DNA of 56,515 bases from Psychromonas sp. Urea-02u-13 (GTDB lineage Bacteria; Pseudomonadota; Gammaproteobacteria; Enterobacterales; Psychromonadaceae), in assembly GCF_002835995.1 (NCBI RefSeq), contig NZ_PJBZ01000048.1, forward strand, positions 1 through 56,515, given 5' to 3'. This document shows positions 30,925-42,695 of the stretch, piece after piece. Within the stretch, counting starts at the first letter, position 1; every line of letters begins with the position of its first letter. Below the pieces are notes generated by a model. That model was not told where the DNA came from and ran no database searches. It worked only from the letters and a program-made list of their open reading frames with translations. The translations under genes were made by a program, and so were the position numbers.

Positions 30925-31764
30925 TTAAAGTAGCTTGGGGATAGCAAAGCGATTATGTGTTGATATTGGCATACTAGTGCGTAAATCATCTATTGTCGTT
31001 TTAGAAAATGGTGCACAGACAAAACCTTCGTTCTTTTCAAGTTTGTCTAACACCTCTCCCCAAGGGGATACTACCATTGAATGGCCATAAGTTTCTCGTC
31101 CACAGTCATGTAATCCGCCCTGATTGGCGGCCACGACATAACATTGGTTTTCAACCGCACGTGCTTGCAATAGAGGTAACCAATGTGCCTGGCCTGTTAC
31201 CTGCGTAAAAGCAGCTGGTAACAACAGCACTTCAGCCCCTTTTTCACGCAACGCTTGAAATAACGCAGGAAAACGTAGGTCATAACAGATAGCAAGACCC
31301 ACTTTAACGATACCGTTATCGGTTTGCCAATCAAAGAGTTGTAACGACTTGCCCGGTACAAATGTATCAGACTCTTTATACATCCCCTGTCCGTCAGCCA
31401 CTAAAGCATCAAACAGATGAATTTTATGATAATGACTGATTAAGTCACCTGTGGGTGAAAACACTAAGCTAGTTGTGTAGATTTTATTATTGATTTCACT
31501 TTTAATCGGGAAACTACCACAAATGATATAACAGCTATATTGCTTGGCTAAATCGGCAAGTTGCCTTTGAAAAACACCAACACCGAGAGATTCCGCCAAG
31601 GTTAAATAAGCTTCCCTGTTAGCAAATAGCAGTGCATTTTCAGGCAATAATACCAACTGATTTTTTTTCGGTGATAATGATATTAATAATTTTTTTATTG
31701 TTTCAATATTACATTCAGGAGAAGCGCCGCTCACAAGTTGTAAAGCAGAAAGTTTATTGTGCAT
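30925..31764 (-). CDS. Carbon-nitrogen hydrolase (nitrilase superfamily, Nit2-like amidase)
   Basis: A nitrilase-fold amidase of 279 residues. The catalytic Glu-Lys-Cys triad can be seen as Glu in LLPENALLF, Lys in HYHKIHLFD and Cys in GLAICYDLRFP. Nit2-type members repair deaminated glutathione or hydrolyse omega-amides, so the exact substrate is inferred only loosely. I start it at the ATG at 31764, preceded by AGGGGCG, rather than at an upstream ATG deep inside yhdP. It overlaps the yhdP end by 11 bases, so the two are probably coupled. The same gene often lies between yhdP and tldD in related marine bacteria. Confidence 0.9.
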   Translation of the reverse strand: MHNKLSALQLVSGASPECNIETIKKLLISLSPKKNQLVLLPENALLFANREAYLTLAESLGVGVFQRQLADLAKQYSCYIICGSFPIKSEINNKIYTTSLVFSPTGDLISHYHKIHLFDALVADGQGMYKESDTFVPGKSLQLFDWQTDNGIVKVGLAICYDLRFPALFQALREKGAEVLLLPAAFTQVTGQAHWLPLLQARAVENQCYVVAANQGGLHDCGRETYGHSMVVSPWGEVLDKLEKNEGFVCAPFSKTTIDDLRTSMPISTHNRFAIPKLL

Positions 31765-34700
31765 GTTGTCGCCCCTGAAACTCTTGTTGTTGCTCACTCA
31801 TTTCCTGTAATACTTCACTGTTTTCCAATTTTATTTTACCTCGTTCTCTGGTCACTAACTTGACATCAGGGTTAGTTAAATCCCCTTTGACAGAGAAATC
31901 AACACGAATAATCGTATCAACCACCGGCTCTAAGATTTTGGTTAACATTAATACAGCTGCACCGGTTAAAGGGTTAATCGCAAAAGCCGCTAATACCGGC
32001 AAGCTTGATGTGACGGCCGGGCTATAACTAAATTTGTAATTGGTATTTTGATTTGGTAAATCAACTAACCCGCTACCGGTGATTTTTCCAGCGGAGCCAT
32101 CTAAATAAAAGTCATCGTTACTGAGTACGCCATCATTGATATTTGCCGAGAAGGTCAATTCATCAAATTTGAAACCTTTTGCAAATACATTATCAAACTC
32201 TAAATTCAACGAGCGACGAATACCGTCTAAGCTAAACACACTTAATAAACGCGCGCCATTATCGCTCACCTCGGTAATTGCGCCATCTTTTAATACCGCA
32301 GAAAAAGCACCATTTAGTGAATTAAGGTTCGCTTGCCAAGGTGCACCCACCCAGTTGAACGCACCGCTAAGCTGTGCGCTTTGATGGTAAACAGGGCTCG
32401 TGAAACCAAAGCGTTGCACTAGGCTCTCTTCTTTATCTGCTTCGCTATCAACAATAATATTCGTGACACGTTGATCCCAAAAACCTGAAATATCCGTGTA
32501 CTCATTACCCTCGCCCACTTTGATATAATCAAGGTTTAGACGTTTCTTGGTAGGGAAAATGTGTACACTCAACGGCGATAAATCAATCTCTTTATAAATA
32601 CATGTTTTACAATCGATAAAGACTTCAGGGTAATCGATACGCAAGTTGTCACTTGGCATGTTTTTTATGCTTTGTGGTTGCGCTTTATCTTTTATAAGGC
32701 TGATATCTAGCTCTTGAAAATCGACCTTAGTCGCATTGATATCAACACGTAGCGGAATACCGGGGCGATATTCGATGCTTGTTTGTAATTTATCTGAGGC
32801 TATTTTAGCCTCCCAACGATTGTCTATCTGCTGTGCATTAGCACTAAAAATCGTTAACGGTTGATTAAAAAGATCTAAGTGTTTTATATCAACATTAATT
32901 TCATCTAATGCGATTAACGGCGTACTTTCCTGCAACTCTTCAACACTAAGGTTTTTATCAAGCTCATCACTGTCATTGCCATCATCAGACTGTTCAGCTA
33001 ATTTTTGTTGCTCAATTAACCAATAATCATACCAAGAAGCGACATTTAAGGTCTCTAAATTAACATCGATAACCTGCTTGGTTTTATCAATTTCAGCAAC
33101 AGGAGAAGGGCCGATATTAAGATGGAAATAAGGAACCGTTTGTTTACCCGCAGTATAATTAAGCTGGCTATCGAGTCTGAGTTTATCTTTAATGCTCAGT
33201 TGCAGGCGGCTACTATTATCATTACCAGAAATATTAATCGCCGTTGGCCAACTATGTAATGAGTTTTTATAGAATGGTGCGGGCAACTTGGTTCTTATCC
33301 CCTGCATTGCAGAATGTAACGCCACATCAAATTGATAACCACCCGTATATTGATGCTTAAAATCAACTTTACCAGACCAATCTAAATGACCAGACAGTCT
33401 CAAAGGTTGAAGTTTTTTCTGGAAAGCGCTTAATTTAGCCAATTTCCAAATGCCATTTATATCGGCATTTACCTGATAACTTTTTTTCTTTTCAAGAGTA
33501 CTAAAGGCAATGACTAACGGTTGCTCAAATAATTGTGCGCTCATGTCATTGGCGGTTAAATTTCCATTAACAAAACTAAAGCTACCGTTAACTTGTTTTA
33601 ATGGCAGCGAAAAGTTATCAGCAAGCTCAATATTGATGTCATTATTATTAAGGTAAACCTGACCTTCTGTTTTTGTTTGTAATTTTTCACGGTTAAATGG
33701 CACGGTTAATGTGATATTGCCCGATAACGGCTGAGAAACCTGAATGACAGACAATGCCTTACCCACACTTTCACCCAGTGGCGAGGTTTTAAGATAATCA
33801 CTTATTTTTTGTGCATCTTCGTTAATATCAGCCTTAATGGTTAAAATGCCATCGGGATTTAGGTGATCGACTTTTGCACTTAACTTATCAAGTTTCACTT
33901 TTCCTAACGTCGCTTTTTTAGCGTCCATTAACAGATAATCATTTTCGAATAACAGGTCTAAATCTAAATCTGTTAAACCTTGCCACTGACCATAAAAATC
34001 ATATTTTGCATCACGCAACGGTATCCAAGCTTGAAATATGCCGTTATTCTCAAGGTAAGGATATTGATTAAACGCGCCATACCAGAGTATTTTAGCGCCC
34101 TTCACTTGTCCTTGTTTAATGGTCGGCTCAAGGTACTTAAATACGCTATCACCCATGGCTTTCATCGGAAAATAATACTGCGCTTTGCTGGCATCATTGA
34201 GTGAGGCATAGCTGTATAAACTTAAAAATGCACTTTGATTTTGCGCCTGTTCATTGGGTAAAAACAGAGAAAATTCACTGATGCTATCCAACTCATTAGT
34301 GGTTAATAGCGTCTGATCACTTGAAATAGTGAAACCTGTTTTTGATTGTGCCCATTGCAGTGAGATATCACCCGATTTAACCGGCATAGTACGGCTAAAT
34401 TGACCATCAAAGTAGATCTTTTGTTTTGCCAAACGAATGTTTGCATGACCTTGTTTAAGATCTCCTTGCAGAGTTACCTTGGCATTACTGACACCAGGAA
34501 TACCGCCGACAGGACGATTTTTTAACTCGCTTACTTTTAAGCTAAATTGTAAATCATCGGTCTTATCTCTACTCACACCTATCTGATCGATATTACCGTC
34601 AATATCATATTGTCTTAATGCCGTTATTTGTTCACTGCTAAGATCAGAGTAAAGAAGATAAAAAGGAATAACATCCTTAATCGTTAAACCATCCACATCC

Positions 34701-35701
34701 ACCAAAATGCTCTTTTTATCGCCTTGGCCACTAATGTTAAGCTGATTCCTCTGTATTTGATTACGGCTAATATCTAAATCATAACTATCTAATAACCAAC
34801 CATTATCGCCATTCGTTAATTGTACAAGACCACTATTAAGCGCCCAACTGTGATAACTTTTCAGTTGAGACCAAGCAAATGAACTTTCTTTTAGCTGTAC
34901 TTGTACCGAGTCTATTTTATCAGTAGAAAATTGTGCCCATGCTTCAAAACCAACCACCGCTTCAAGCATTTCAGCATTAGTATTAACCTGTTTAATCAAG
35001 TAATCAGTAATGTTGAGGTTATCAGCGTGCAGGTATAAATTACCTGAGAGAGGTTTCTTGTCAGTTTCAGGAAACAGATCAACAACAAATTTCAAACTGT
35101 TTTTACCCATGGTATTCGTCAATGTGGCTTGACCGATACCTTGGTGATTATCGCCTTCGTTTAACCAACGTAGTTGCTCAATAACAATCGATTTTTCTAA
35201 TCCGAGTTGATCGGTAAAGTTGAGGGTACTGCCCTTAATGGAGACTTTTTTAAGCTGTGTTAAAAAAATATCTTTGAGTCTATTAATGGTTAACTGCGAC
35301 TTTTCAGAGGTGCTTTGACCATCAACTTCTTTAACCGTAAGTACGGCGCCTTGCAGAGAGATACTGTTAAAGTTGAGTTTTTGCTCGGTAACAGAATCCC
35401 AAAAATCTAAATGAAGAAAAAGATGGTTCAGTGTTAATACAAAAGGTAAATCTTCAGAATCCAATAACTCAACGTTATTAAGCGTTAAGATCATGCCCGA
35501 AAAATCGATACCCGCAGAGATATCTTGTACTGATATATCTATCTTATATTCGCTTGTTAGCCAGTCAATTGCTTGTTCTTTGTAACCATCAACACCAATA
35601 AATAAGATGCGTGCGGACGTCAGTAATACAGCAAGTAAGACTAACTTCACAGCAAATAAAATATAGAACCGCTTTAACCATCTAAAGGTAAATTTCTTCA
35701 A
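31754..35701 (-). CDS. yhdP: AsmA-like envelope phospholipid transport protein YhdP
   Basis: A very large (1315 residues) inner-membrane-anchored protein with one N-terminal transmembrane helix (about residues 11-32). The remainder is a long beta-rich periplasmic region of the DUF3971/AsmA type. YhdP is thought to form a bridge that carries phospholipid from inner to outer membrane, partly redundant with TamB and YdbH. The C-terminal segment (FSYSPAVTSSLPVLAAFA, then VDTIIRVDFSVKGDL) is characteristic. Length agrees with E. coli (1266). It lies 28 bases after rng. Confidence 0.94.
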   Translation of the reverse strand: MKKFTFRWLKRFYILFAVKLVLLAVLLTSARILFIGVDGYKEQAIDWLTSEYKIDISVQDISAGIDFSGMILTLNNVELLDSEDLPFVLTLNHLFLHLDFWDSVTEQKLNFNSISLQGAVLTVKEVDGQSTSEKSQLTINRLKDIFLTQLKKVSIKGSTLNFTDQLGLEKSIVIEQLRWLNEGDNHQGIGQATLTNTMGKNSLKFVVDLFPETDKKPLSGNLYLHADNLNITDYLIKQVNTNAEMLEAVVGFEAWAQFSTDKIDSVQVQLKESSFAWSQLKSYHSWALNSGLVQLTNGDNGWLLDSYDLDISRNQIQRNQLNISGQGDKKSILVDVDGLTIKDVIPFYLLYSDLSSEQITALRQYDIDGNIDQIGVSRDKTDDLQFSLKVSELKNRPVGGIPGVSNAKVTLQGDLKQGHANIRLAKQKIYFDGQFSRTMPVKSGDISLQWAQSKTGFTISSDQTLLTTNELDSISEFSLFLPNEQAQNQSAFLSLYSYASLNDASKAQYYFPMKAMGDSVFKYLEPTIKQGQVKGAKILWYGAFNQYPYLENNGIFQAWIPLRDAKYDFYGQWQGLTDLDLDLLFENDYLLMDAKKATLGKVKLDKLSAKVDHLNPDGILTIKADINEDAQKISDYLKTSPLGESVGKALSVIQVSQPLSGNITLTVPFNREKLQTKTEGQVYLNNNDINIELADNFSLPLKQVNGSFSFVNGNLTANDMSAQLFEQPLVIAFSTLEKKKSYQVNADINGIWKLAKLSAFQKKLQPLRLSGHLDWSGKVDFKHQYTGGYQFDVALHSAMQGIRTKLPAPFYKNSLHSWPTAINISGNDNSSRLQLSIKDKLRLDSQLNYTAGKQTVPYFHLNIGPSPVAEIDKTKQVIDVNLETLNVASWYDYWLIEQQKLAEQSDDGNDSDELDKNLSVEELQESTPLIALDEINVDIKHLDLFNQPLTIFSANAQQIDNRWEAKIASDKLQTSIEYRPGIPLRVDINATKVDFQELDISLIKDKAQPQSIKNMPSDNLRIDYPEVFIDCKTCIYKEIDLSPLSVHIFPTKKRLNLDYIKVGEGNEYTDISGFWDQRVTNIIVDSEADKEESLVQRFGFTSPVYHQSAQLSGAFNWVGAPWQANLNSLNGAFSAVLKDGAITEVSDNGARLLSVFSLDGIRRSLNLEFDNVFAKGFKFDELTFSANINDGVLSNDDFYLDGSAGKITGSGLVDLPNQNTNYKFSYSPAVTSSLPVLAAFAINPLTGAAVLMLTKILEPVVDTIIRVDFSVKGDLTNPDVKLVTRERGKIKLENSEVLQEMSEQQQEFQGRQHAQ

Positions 35702-35729
35702 TTAAAAATCCATTTTGTACTATTTTGAA

Positions 35730-37202
35730 TCACATCATTACCACGTCAAACTGCTCTGGACCGTACATCGGCTCTGCATGAATTTTCACTTGCTTCGACA
35801 TAAACACAATCAACTCACCCAAACTGTGTGACTCGTCACCTTGCAAGGCTTCGGCAACAGAAGGTGATGCATAAACAACAAAATGATCGGCATCGTAAGC
35901 ACGATTAACACGTAACACTTCACGTAAGACTTCATAACAAACGGTTTCAACGGTTTTTACATAACCACGGCCATTACATTGTGAACATTCACCACAGAAA
36001 ATATGCTCAAGGCTTTCTTGAGTACGTTTACGTGTCATTTCAATTAAGCCGAGTGGCGAGAAATCATTGATATGCGTTTTAACACGATCTTTAGCCAGTG
36101 CCTGTTCAAGGCTGGTAAAAACGCGGCGTTTATGTTCGTTTGATTTCATATCAATGAAATCAAGAATAATAATACCGCCTAAATTACGTAAACGTAATTG
36201 GCGCGCAATTGCTTGCGTTGCTTCAAGGTTGGTATTAAAAATCGTTTCTTCTAAATTACGATGACCCACAAAACCACCGGTATTAATATCCACCGTTGTC
36301 ATTGCTTCAGTCTGATCGATAATTAAGTAACCACCTGATTTTAATTCTACTTTTCGCTCTAATGCACGCTGTACTTCATTTTCTACATCAAAGAGATCAA
36401 AAATCGGGCTTTCACCTTCATAATATTCCACTTTATCTTCAAGCTCAGGCACAAATTCGTGAGTAAACTCTTTAAGATCCGCAAAAGTTATTTTCGAATC
36501 AATACGTACACGGTCTATCTCAGTACCTACAAAGTCACGTAAAATGCGATAAGGTAAAACTAAATCTTGATAAAGCAGTTTGTTTTTAGATTTGTGGCGT
36601 GCTTTACGTTTTAATACTTTTGCCCAAACGCGTTGTAAGAAAGCTGCATCATGCTGTAACTCAGCCTCAGGCGCACCTTCAGCTGCAGTGCGAATAATAA
36701 AACCGCCCAATTCATCGATACAACCTTGGGTTATTTTCTTAAGACGATTACGCTCTTTTTCGCTTTCAATACGCTGCGAAACACCCACATGTACACTGCC
36801 AGGCATAAACACTAAATAACGAGAAGGCACGGTAATATCTGTGGTTAAACGTGCGCCTTTTGTACCTAGCGGATCTTTCACCACTTGCACAATAATATCT
36901 TGGCCTTGGCGCACTAATGAGGAAATATCAGCGACTTGAAACTGTGCTTTCTCTGTTTGTGCGACACATTCTGTATGCGGTACGATATCTGAAGCGTGTA
37001 AAAAAGCGGCTTTGTCTAAACCAATATCAACAAAAGCAGCTTGCATGCCGGGTAATACACGGCACACTTTACCTTTATAAACATTACCCACAATACCTTT
37101 TGTCGCTAAGCGCTCGATATGTAACTCTTGTAATACGCCCCCTTCGATCAACGCAACGCGCGATTCTGTAGGGGTAATGTTCATCAATAACTCAACCGAC
37201 AT
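35730..37202 (-). CDS. rng: Ribonuclease G
   Basis: An endoribonuclease that matures the 5' end of 16S rRNA and degrades some mRNAs. The S1 RNA-binding domain is at about residues 38-120 ([21 protein letters not shown]). The DNase I-like catalytic domain has metal-binding Asp residues in [10 protein letters not shown] (near 307) and ILDFIDM (near 350). The zinc-link cysteines are in [11 protein letters not shown] (near 406-416). Length 490 equals E. coli RNase G, and the protein ends with the same QFDVVMM. It overlaps maf by 11 bases. Confidence 0.97.
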   Translation of the reverse strand: MSVELLMNITPTESRVALIEGGVLQELHIERLATKGIVGNVYKGKVCRVLPGMQAAFVDIGLDKAAFLHASDIVPHTECVAQTEKAQFQVADISSLVRQGQDIIVQVVKDPLGTKGARLTTDITVPSRYLVFMPGSVHVGVSQRIESEKERNRLKKITQGCIDELGGFIIRTAAEGAPEAELQHDAAFLQRVWAKVLKRKARHKSKNKLLYQDLVLPYRILRDFVGTEIDRVRIDSKITFADLKEFTHEFVPELEDKVEYYEGESPIFDLFDVENEVQRALERKVELKSGGYLIIDQTEAMTTVDINTGGFVGHRNLEETIFNTNLEATQAIARQLRLRNLGGIIILDFIDMKSNEHKRRVFTSLEQALAKDRVKTHINDFSPLGLIEMTRKRTQESLEHIFCGECSQCNGRGYVKTVETVCYEVLREVLRVNRAYDADHFVVYASPSVAEALQGDESHSLGELIVFMSKQVKIHAEPMYGPEQFDVVMM

Positions 37203-37791
37203 AAGGCGATTCCTGTATAAAGTTTTTAATTAATTCATTTGTTTCGTAAAGAGGTAAACCAACCACCGCACTGTAACTGCCATTGATATGAGTAACAAAC
37301 TTACCACCCATGCCCTGAATGCCATAACCACCCGCTTTATCTAGGGGCTCACCTGTTTGCCAATAATCATTTATTTCTTGATCGCTTAAAACCTTAAATG
37401 TCACACTGGTTTTAATTAAAATTTGTTTATGTTGTTTCTCATCAACCAAGGCAATCGCGGTAAATACCTGATGTGTTGCACCGGATAACATGTGCATCAT
37501 TTCTTGTGCATGTGCTTGACCTCGCGGTTTCTCTAAGGTTTTTTGGTCAATAACAACAATCGTATCCGCGCCTAAAACAGGTTTATCCTGAGGACTATTT
37601 AAAAAACCGGCTTGGGCTTTTTCAAGCGCTAAACGAGACACATAGTCTTGAGCTGATTCACCCGCTTGCAAGCACTCTTCAACATCCGCTTTAACACGCG
37701 TAAATGAGACGCCAATTTGGCTTAAAAGTTCCGCGCGGCGAGGAGAGTTTGAAGCCAGATAAATAGTAGGATCAGTCATCTTATTGGCCAT
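37192..37791 (-). CDS. maf: Maf-type nucleotide pyrophosphatase (YhdE, dTTP/UTP)
   Basis: A Maf/HAM1-superfamily enzyme that hydrolyses dTTP, UTP and modified pyrimidine nucleotides to the monophosphates, a house-cleaning role. Signatures are [16 protein letters not shown] near the start, GADTIVV near residue 95, and the GGYGIQGMG loop near 155. The SD AAGGTG 7 bases upstream supports the ATG at 37791 (199 residues). An internal ATG at 37779 would mimic the E. coli start. It lies between mreD and rng, as in E. coli. Confidence 0.94.
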   Translation of the reverse strand: MANKMTDPTIYLASNSPRRAELLSQIGVSFTRVKADVEECLQAGESAQDYVSRLALEKAQAGFLNSPQDKPVLGADTIVVIDQKTLEKPRGQAHAQEMMHMLSGATHQVFTAIALVDEKQHKQILIKTSVTFKVLSDQEINDYWQTGEPLDKAGGYGIQGMGGKFVTHINGSYSAVVGLPLYETNELIKNFIQESPYVG

Positions 37792-37792
37792 G

Positions 37793-38275
37793 TTATAACA
37801 CCTTAAAACGTTGACGTATGTAACGCATAAAAAAGAAGAACCATGGCCAAACTAGCATTGAAGTAAAGATCGACCAAAAATAGTGTTTATGTAATACGAT
37901 CTCTTGCAAGCTTGAAGCAAGCCAATACAAAGCAAACTTAGTCAACAGGATGAATAAACCCACTAACAGTGTCGTTTGTACCAAGGTAAAATAACGAATA
38001 CGTTGATAACCGATACTCACAAAATAAGCTAACAATGAAAACAGCAAGGCATGCATGCCTAATGTTGAGCCTAATAAAATATCTAACAAAAAGCCTAAAA
38101 CAAAACCATGCACCACACTCACGCGATGCGGTAAGGCAAGTACCCAATAAAAGATAATCAACACCATCCAATCTGGTCTAAATGCATTTAGAAAGATAGG
38201 CAGTGGATAGATAGCACCAATTAAACCGAGTAAAAAGGTGCTATAAATAACGCGATAACTATTGAGCAGTGACAT
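37793..38275 (-). CDS. mreD: Rod shape-determining protein MreD
   Basis: A small polytopic inner-membrane protein of the elongasome, with about five hydrophobic helices and 160 residues (162 in E. coli). I place the start at the ATG at 38275 ([17 protein letters not shown]), which overlaps the mreC end by 17 bases. The open frame continues further upstream but only within mreC. It has the family-typical [22 protein letters not shown] segment. It is the third gene of mreBCD. Confidence 0.94.
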   Translation of the reverse strand: MSLLNSYRVIYSTFLLGLIGAIYPLPIFLNAFRPDWMVLIIFYWVLALPHRVSVVHGFVLGFLLDILLGSTLGMHALLFSLLAYFVSIGYQRIRYFTLVQTTLLVGLFILLTKFALYWLASSLQEIVLHKHYFWSIFTSMLVWPWFFFFMRYIRQRFKVL

Positions 38276-39137
38276 CTTCGCTCTCCAAATCAAGCGATGG
38301 CTCAGAATCAGTAAGCTTGTGATCGTTCCACAATAATAATAAATAGCGGCTTCTATCGAGCAGTGCAACTGGTGTCGCGGTTACATCGGCGTATAACGCG
38401 CCTTCTTGATAGTCAAAACGACTTATTTTAGCCACCGGATAACCCGCAGGAAAACGTCCACCAAGACCAGAGGTCACTAATAAATCGCCCTCTTTTAAAT
38501 CGGCATTACTTTGTACAAAAGGTAAATTCAGTTTATTCCAAGCGCCACTACCATGCACAATGGCGACAATGTCATTACGCTGCACACGTACCGGAATACC
38601 GTGACTCGCATCAACAATCAATAATACACGACTGGTGGTACTACCCACTTGCGAAACCTGCCCAACCACACCTTCTTCATTAATCACTGGCTGACCGAGA
38701 TAAACACCATCTCTTGCGCCTTTATCTATCAATAACTGATGGGTAAAAGGGTCAGATCGTAAACTCATCACTTCAGCAATCATGCGTTTATAACTAAAAT
38801 TACGCTGAGAATTAAGCAGCTCACGAAGCTGTTTATTTTCATGTTCTAATTGTGTTAATAATAAACGGTCTGCTTTTAAAAAAAGATTATCTTTTTCTAA
38901 TTGCTGATTGCGTTCTTTGAGGGCTTGTCGGGTTAATAAGTTTTCAGAAATAGTACTGGAAAGCTTTTGAGGCGCATCGGCAATATATTGAATAGGGCTA
39001 ACAAGAGAGTTGAGATAGAGTCTTGAAGAGGCAAACAAATTTAATTGGCTATCTGCTAAAAACAGAATAACCGAAAAGGCTATCACAATGGATAGCCTTA
39101 ATAAAAATGAGGGACCACTTAGAAAAATAGGTTTCAT
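38259..39137 (-). CDS. mreC: Rod shape-determining protein MreC
   Basis: A bitopic elongasome protein that binds PBP2 in the periplasm and stimulates RodA-PBP2. It has one transmembrane helix (about residues 10-28), a coiled coil (about 60-110, LKERNQQLEKDNLFLKADRL), then the two beta-barrel domain with VINEEGVVGQVSQVG and GLGGRFPAGYPVAKI. Length 292 is normal. It sits 27 bases after mreB. It contacts the product of mrdA encoded earlier in this window. Confidence 0.95.
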   Translation of the reverse strand: MKPIFLSGPSFLLRLSIVIAFSVILFLADSQLNLFASSRLYLNSLVSPIQYIADAPQKLSSTISENLLTRQALKERNQQLEKDNLFLKADRLLLTQLEHENKQLRELLNSQRNFSYKRMIAEVMSLRSDPFTHQLLIDKGARDGVYLGQPVINEEGVVGQVSQVGSTTSRVLLIVDASHGIPVRVQRNDIVAIVHGSGAWNKLNLPFVQSNADLKEGDLLVTSGLGGRFPAGYPVAKISRFDYQEGALYADVTATPVALLDRSRYLLLLWNDHKLTDSEPSLDLESEDVTAQ

Positions 39138-39164
39138 TATTGGGATTCAATTATCAGAGAAAAC

Positions 39165-40226
<1,062 letters not shown>

Positions 40227-40338
40227 CTAATAAATAGTATAAGCATGCACTTTAGCAACCCTCTTATATTTCATCAAGAAAAGAAAGTGAATAGCGCGCC
40301 TTATCAGCACTTTTATCAGCAACTTTACATTTATCTGT

Positions 40339-40602
40339 TTAGAAAACAGGCAAACCACCCAATTTACTTTTGACGCGAGCTTGAATGCGCCTGATTTTGT
40401 TCTTTTTTTGTAAATATAACAAGGTTAAAACTATTTTACTGGGGATTGATAGTAGCAAACCTAAACCTATAATCAGGCTCACCATTAAAATACCATTCAT
40501 GCCCATCGTCACCGTCACATCAGTAAAAGCCATTAATATCACACCGATAATGATTAATAGCACGCCAACAAGCAAACAGCCCTTTAAAAGATTAGTTAAC
40601 AT
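40339..40602 (-). CDS. Small two-helix membrane protein of unknown function
   Basis: An 87-residue frame with two hydrophobic segments (about residues 7-27 and 34-63) and a strongly basic C-terminus (KKNKIRRIQARVKSKLG), consistent with cytoplasmic ends. It begins 9 bases after the ktrB stop, so it is probably co-transcribed with ktrAB. I do not recognise the family. It could be an accessory subunit of the potassium transporter, but only gene order suggests that. A longer frame on the other strand here is the shadow of ktrB. Confidence 0.65.
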   Translation of the reverse strand: MLTNLLKGCLLVGVLLIIIGVILMAFTDVTVTMGMNGILMVSLIIGLGLLLSIPSKIVLTLLYLQKKNKIRRIQARVKSKLGGLPVF

Positions 40603-40611
40603 ATGTTTCCT

Positions 40612-41979
40612 TTATCCTGCAAAAACATGCCCATCAGGGTATTTTAATAACGTCGGTTTAGGACGCGCTAACATGTACGCTAATGTTAGTGGCCCGATAC
40701 GCCCTATGATCATCACCACCACCATAATGACTTTACCTGGTTCTGAAAGATCAGCGGTCAAACCTGCGGTTAAGCCGACGGTCGCAAATGCAGAAATAGT
40801 TTCAAACATCACTAAGTCAAAAGGTGCATTCTCAGTAAGCATTAATAAAAACATCGCGTTTATTAATACAAAACAGCTCACCACAATAATGGCTAAACAT
40901 TTAGTCACCGTATTCCACGGCACAGTGCGTTTTAGAATAACCACTTTATTACGTTGTCTTAAAAAGGCCCAGGTTGCGATCATCGCCACCACGAAGGTTG
41001 ATACTTTAATACCGCCCCCCGTTGACGTTGAACCGGCACCAATGAGCATTAACACCATCATCACCAATAATGCGGGATGGCTGAATTGGCTCAGGTCAAT
41101 ACTGTTAAACCCTGCGGTTCTTGCACTGGCAGATTGAAAAAATGCAGCCAGCCATTGATCGGAGCTAGAAAGTGGCGCCAAGGTATTAGGATTATTAGAC
41201 TCTAAAAGCCAAAACAATAACGTGCCAATTAAGAGTAAACACGGCGTGGCAATCAACATGATTTTGGTATGCAACTGAAGGTGTTTAAAGCCACGTGCTA
41301 AATTTCCGTGTAAATCTGAGATAACTGTAAAGCCCAGCCCGCCAAAAATAAACAAGGAAGCAATGGTAAAGATAACCAGCGGATCGCCAACATAACTCAT
41401 CATACTGTCAGAGAACAATGAGAAACCGGCATTGTTAAAAGCAGACACCGCGTGGAAAAGCGCGCTGAAAAGGCCCTCTGCCCAGCCTAGCTGTGGCACA
41501 AAACGAAAGGCTAATAATATTGCCCCACAGAGCTCTGCTGCACATGAGAAAACAATAATGTGTTTGACTAATTTTCTTAAATTAACCGAGTTGCCTTGCC
41601 CCAGCTCCTCTTTGGTCACCGACTGCTGACGTAAACTCAGGCGTAAACCAAACATATATAACAAAATAGCAGACAGTGTCATCTGCCCTAATCCACCTAT
41701 TTGCATTAATAACATTAATAACAGCTTGCCGGTAAAGGTAAAATGTTCACCCGTATCAACAACGCCCAACCCCGTTACACTAATGGCGGAAGTTGCAGTA
41801 AATAATGCATCAATGAAACTTAACCCGGATACCGAAAAAATAGGCAGTGTGAGCAACAGAGCACTAGGTAATAAAATCGCGAGGAAACTAAACAGAATAA
41901 CCCGCGGTTCAGACCAACGCTTTTTGCCATTTTCACCTTTGAGGTGAAGCACGGCACTTTTTTTAGAAAATGAAATCAT
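40612..41979 (-). CDS. ktrB: Ktr potassium uptake system, membrane subunit KtrB
   Basis: The channel-like translocating subunit of the Na+-dependent K+ uptake system. The four pore loops of the Trk/Ktr superfamily are visible: SVTGLG (near residue 68), FNNAGFS (near 191), RTAGFNS (near 291) and FATVGLT (near 395). Length 455 equals the studied Vibrio alginolyticus KtrB and is shorter than TrkH (483), and its partner is the short RCK protein KtrA. The gene overlaps ktrA by four bases (ATGA type), so the two subunits are translationally coupled. Confidence 0.93.
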   Translation of the reverse strand: MISFSKKSAVLHLKGENGKKRWSEPRVILFSFLAILLPSALLLTLPIFSVSGLSFIDALFTATSAISVTGLGVVDTGEHFTFTGKLLLMLLMQIGGLGQMTLSAILLYMFGLRLSLRQQSVTKEELGQGNSVNLRKLVKHIIVFSCAAELCGAILLAFRFVPQLGWAEGLFSALFHAVSAFNNAGFSLFSDSMMSYVGDPLVIFTIASLFIFGGLGFTVISDLHGNLARGFKHLQLHTKIMLIATPCLLLIGTLLFWLLESNNPNTLAPLSSSDQWLAAFFQSASARTAGFNSIDLSQFSHPALLVMMVLMLIGAGSTSTGGGIKVSTFVVAMIATWAFLRQRNKVVILKRTVPWNTVTKCLAIIVVSCFVLINAMFLLMLTENAPFDLVMFETISAFATVGLTAGLTADLSEPGKVIMVVVMIIGRIGPLTLAYMLARPKPTLLKYPDGHVFAG

Positions 41980-42638
41980 AACTTTTTAAACTGTTCGAGG
42001 ATTTTATCTTCTTTTCCTGCCACAATTAAAATATCGCCAATCTCAAGCTTGTCTGTGACATCAGGGTGATTATGTAAGGTAGGGCCACGTTTATAAGCAA
42101 GAATAGTTGTGGCTTCACTCTGGCAACAGGGGTGCTCATTAATCATTGAACCAAAATGTTTACTGCCTACCACGACTTCGGCAATAGCCAAACCACTGCC
42201 TAATGGCAGGTAATCAAAAATACGCAGATCAAGCATGTTACGTGCAATACGAATGCCCATGTCTCGCTCAGGACTGATAATTTTATCGGCGCCTATTTTC
42301 TTGAGAATCTTTGCATGATATTTATCTTTGGCTTTTACCCAAACGGTTTTCACCCCAGACTCTTTTAGGACTAATGTGGTAAAAATACTGGTATTTACAT
42401 CATCACCAATTGCCACCATCACAATATCGTAATCATCGAGCTTAAGCTCAAGGACGGTTTCTTCATTGCTGCAATCTGCCACAACCGCGTGACTGGCAAA
42501 TTCGGCAGCTTTCTTAACGTGGCTTTCAATAACATCTACGGCTAAGACTTGCGCACCTTGTGCACTCAATTCTTCACATAGCGCCATACCAAATCGACCT
42601 AATCCAATAACAGCAAATTGTTTATCATTAAGTTTCAT
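41976..42638 (-). CDS. ktrA: Ktr potassium uptake regulatory subunit KtrA (RCK)
   Basis: A cytoplasmic nucleotide-binding ring protein gating KtrB. It has an RCK_N Rossmann domain (GLGRFG at residues 13-18, an acidic VDV strand end near 36) and a C-terminal RCK_C/TrkA-C domain (about 135-218, ending GDILIVAGKEDKILE). Length 220 fits KtrA, half the size of the duplicated TrkA. It is the first gene of ktrA-ktrB-(small membrane protein). Confidence 0.94.
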   Translation of the reverse strand: MKLNDKQFAVIGLGRFGMALCEELSAQGAQVLAVDVIESHVKKAAEFASHAVVADCSNEETVLELKLDDYDIVMVAIGDDVNTSIFTTLVLKESGVKTVWVKAKDKYHAKILKKIGADKIISPERDMGIRIARNMLDLRIFDYLPLGSGLAIAEVVVGSKHFGSMINEHPCCQSEATTILAYKRGPTLHNHPDVTDKLEIGDILIVAGKEDKILEQFKKL

Positions 42639-42695
42639 TAACGTCTCTTTATATTCAGTTCTAAAATTCTGGTGGCGAATTAGACAATAAATAAC

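Noticed and set aside
40385-41137. 250-codon plus-strand frame
   Set aside because: It is the antisense shadow of ktrB and the small membrane gene. The minus-strand products have recognisable domains.
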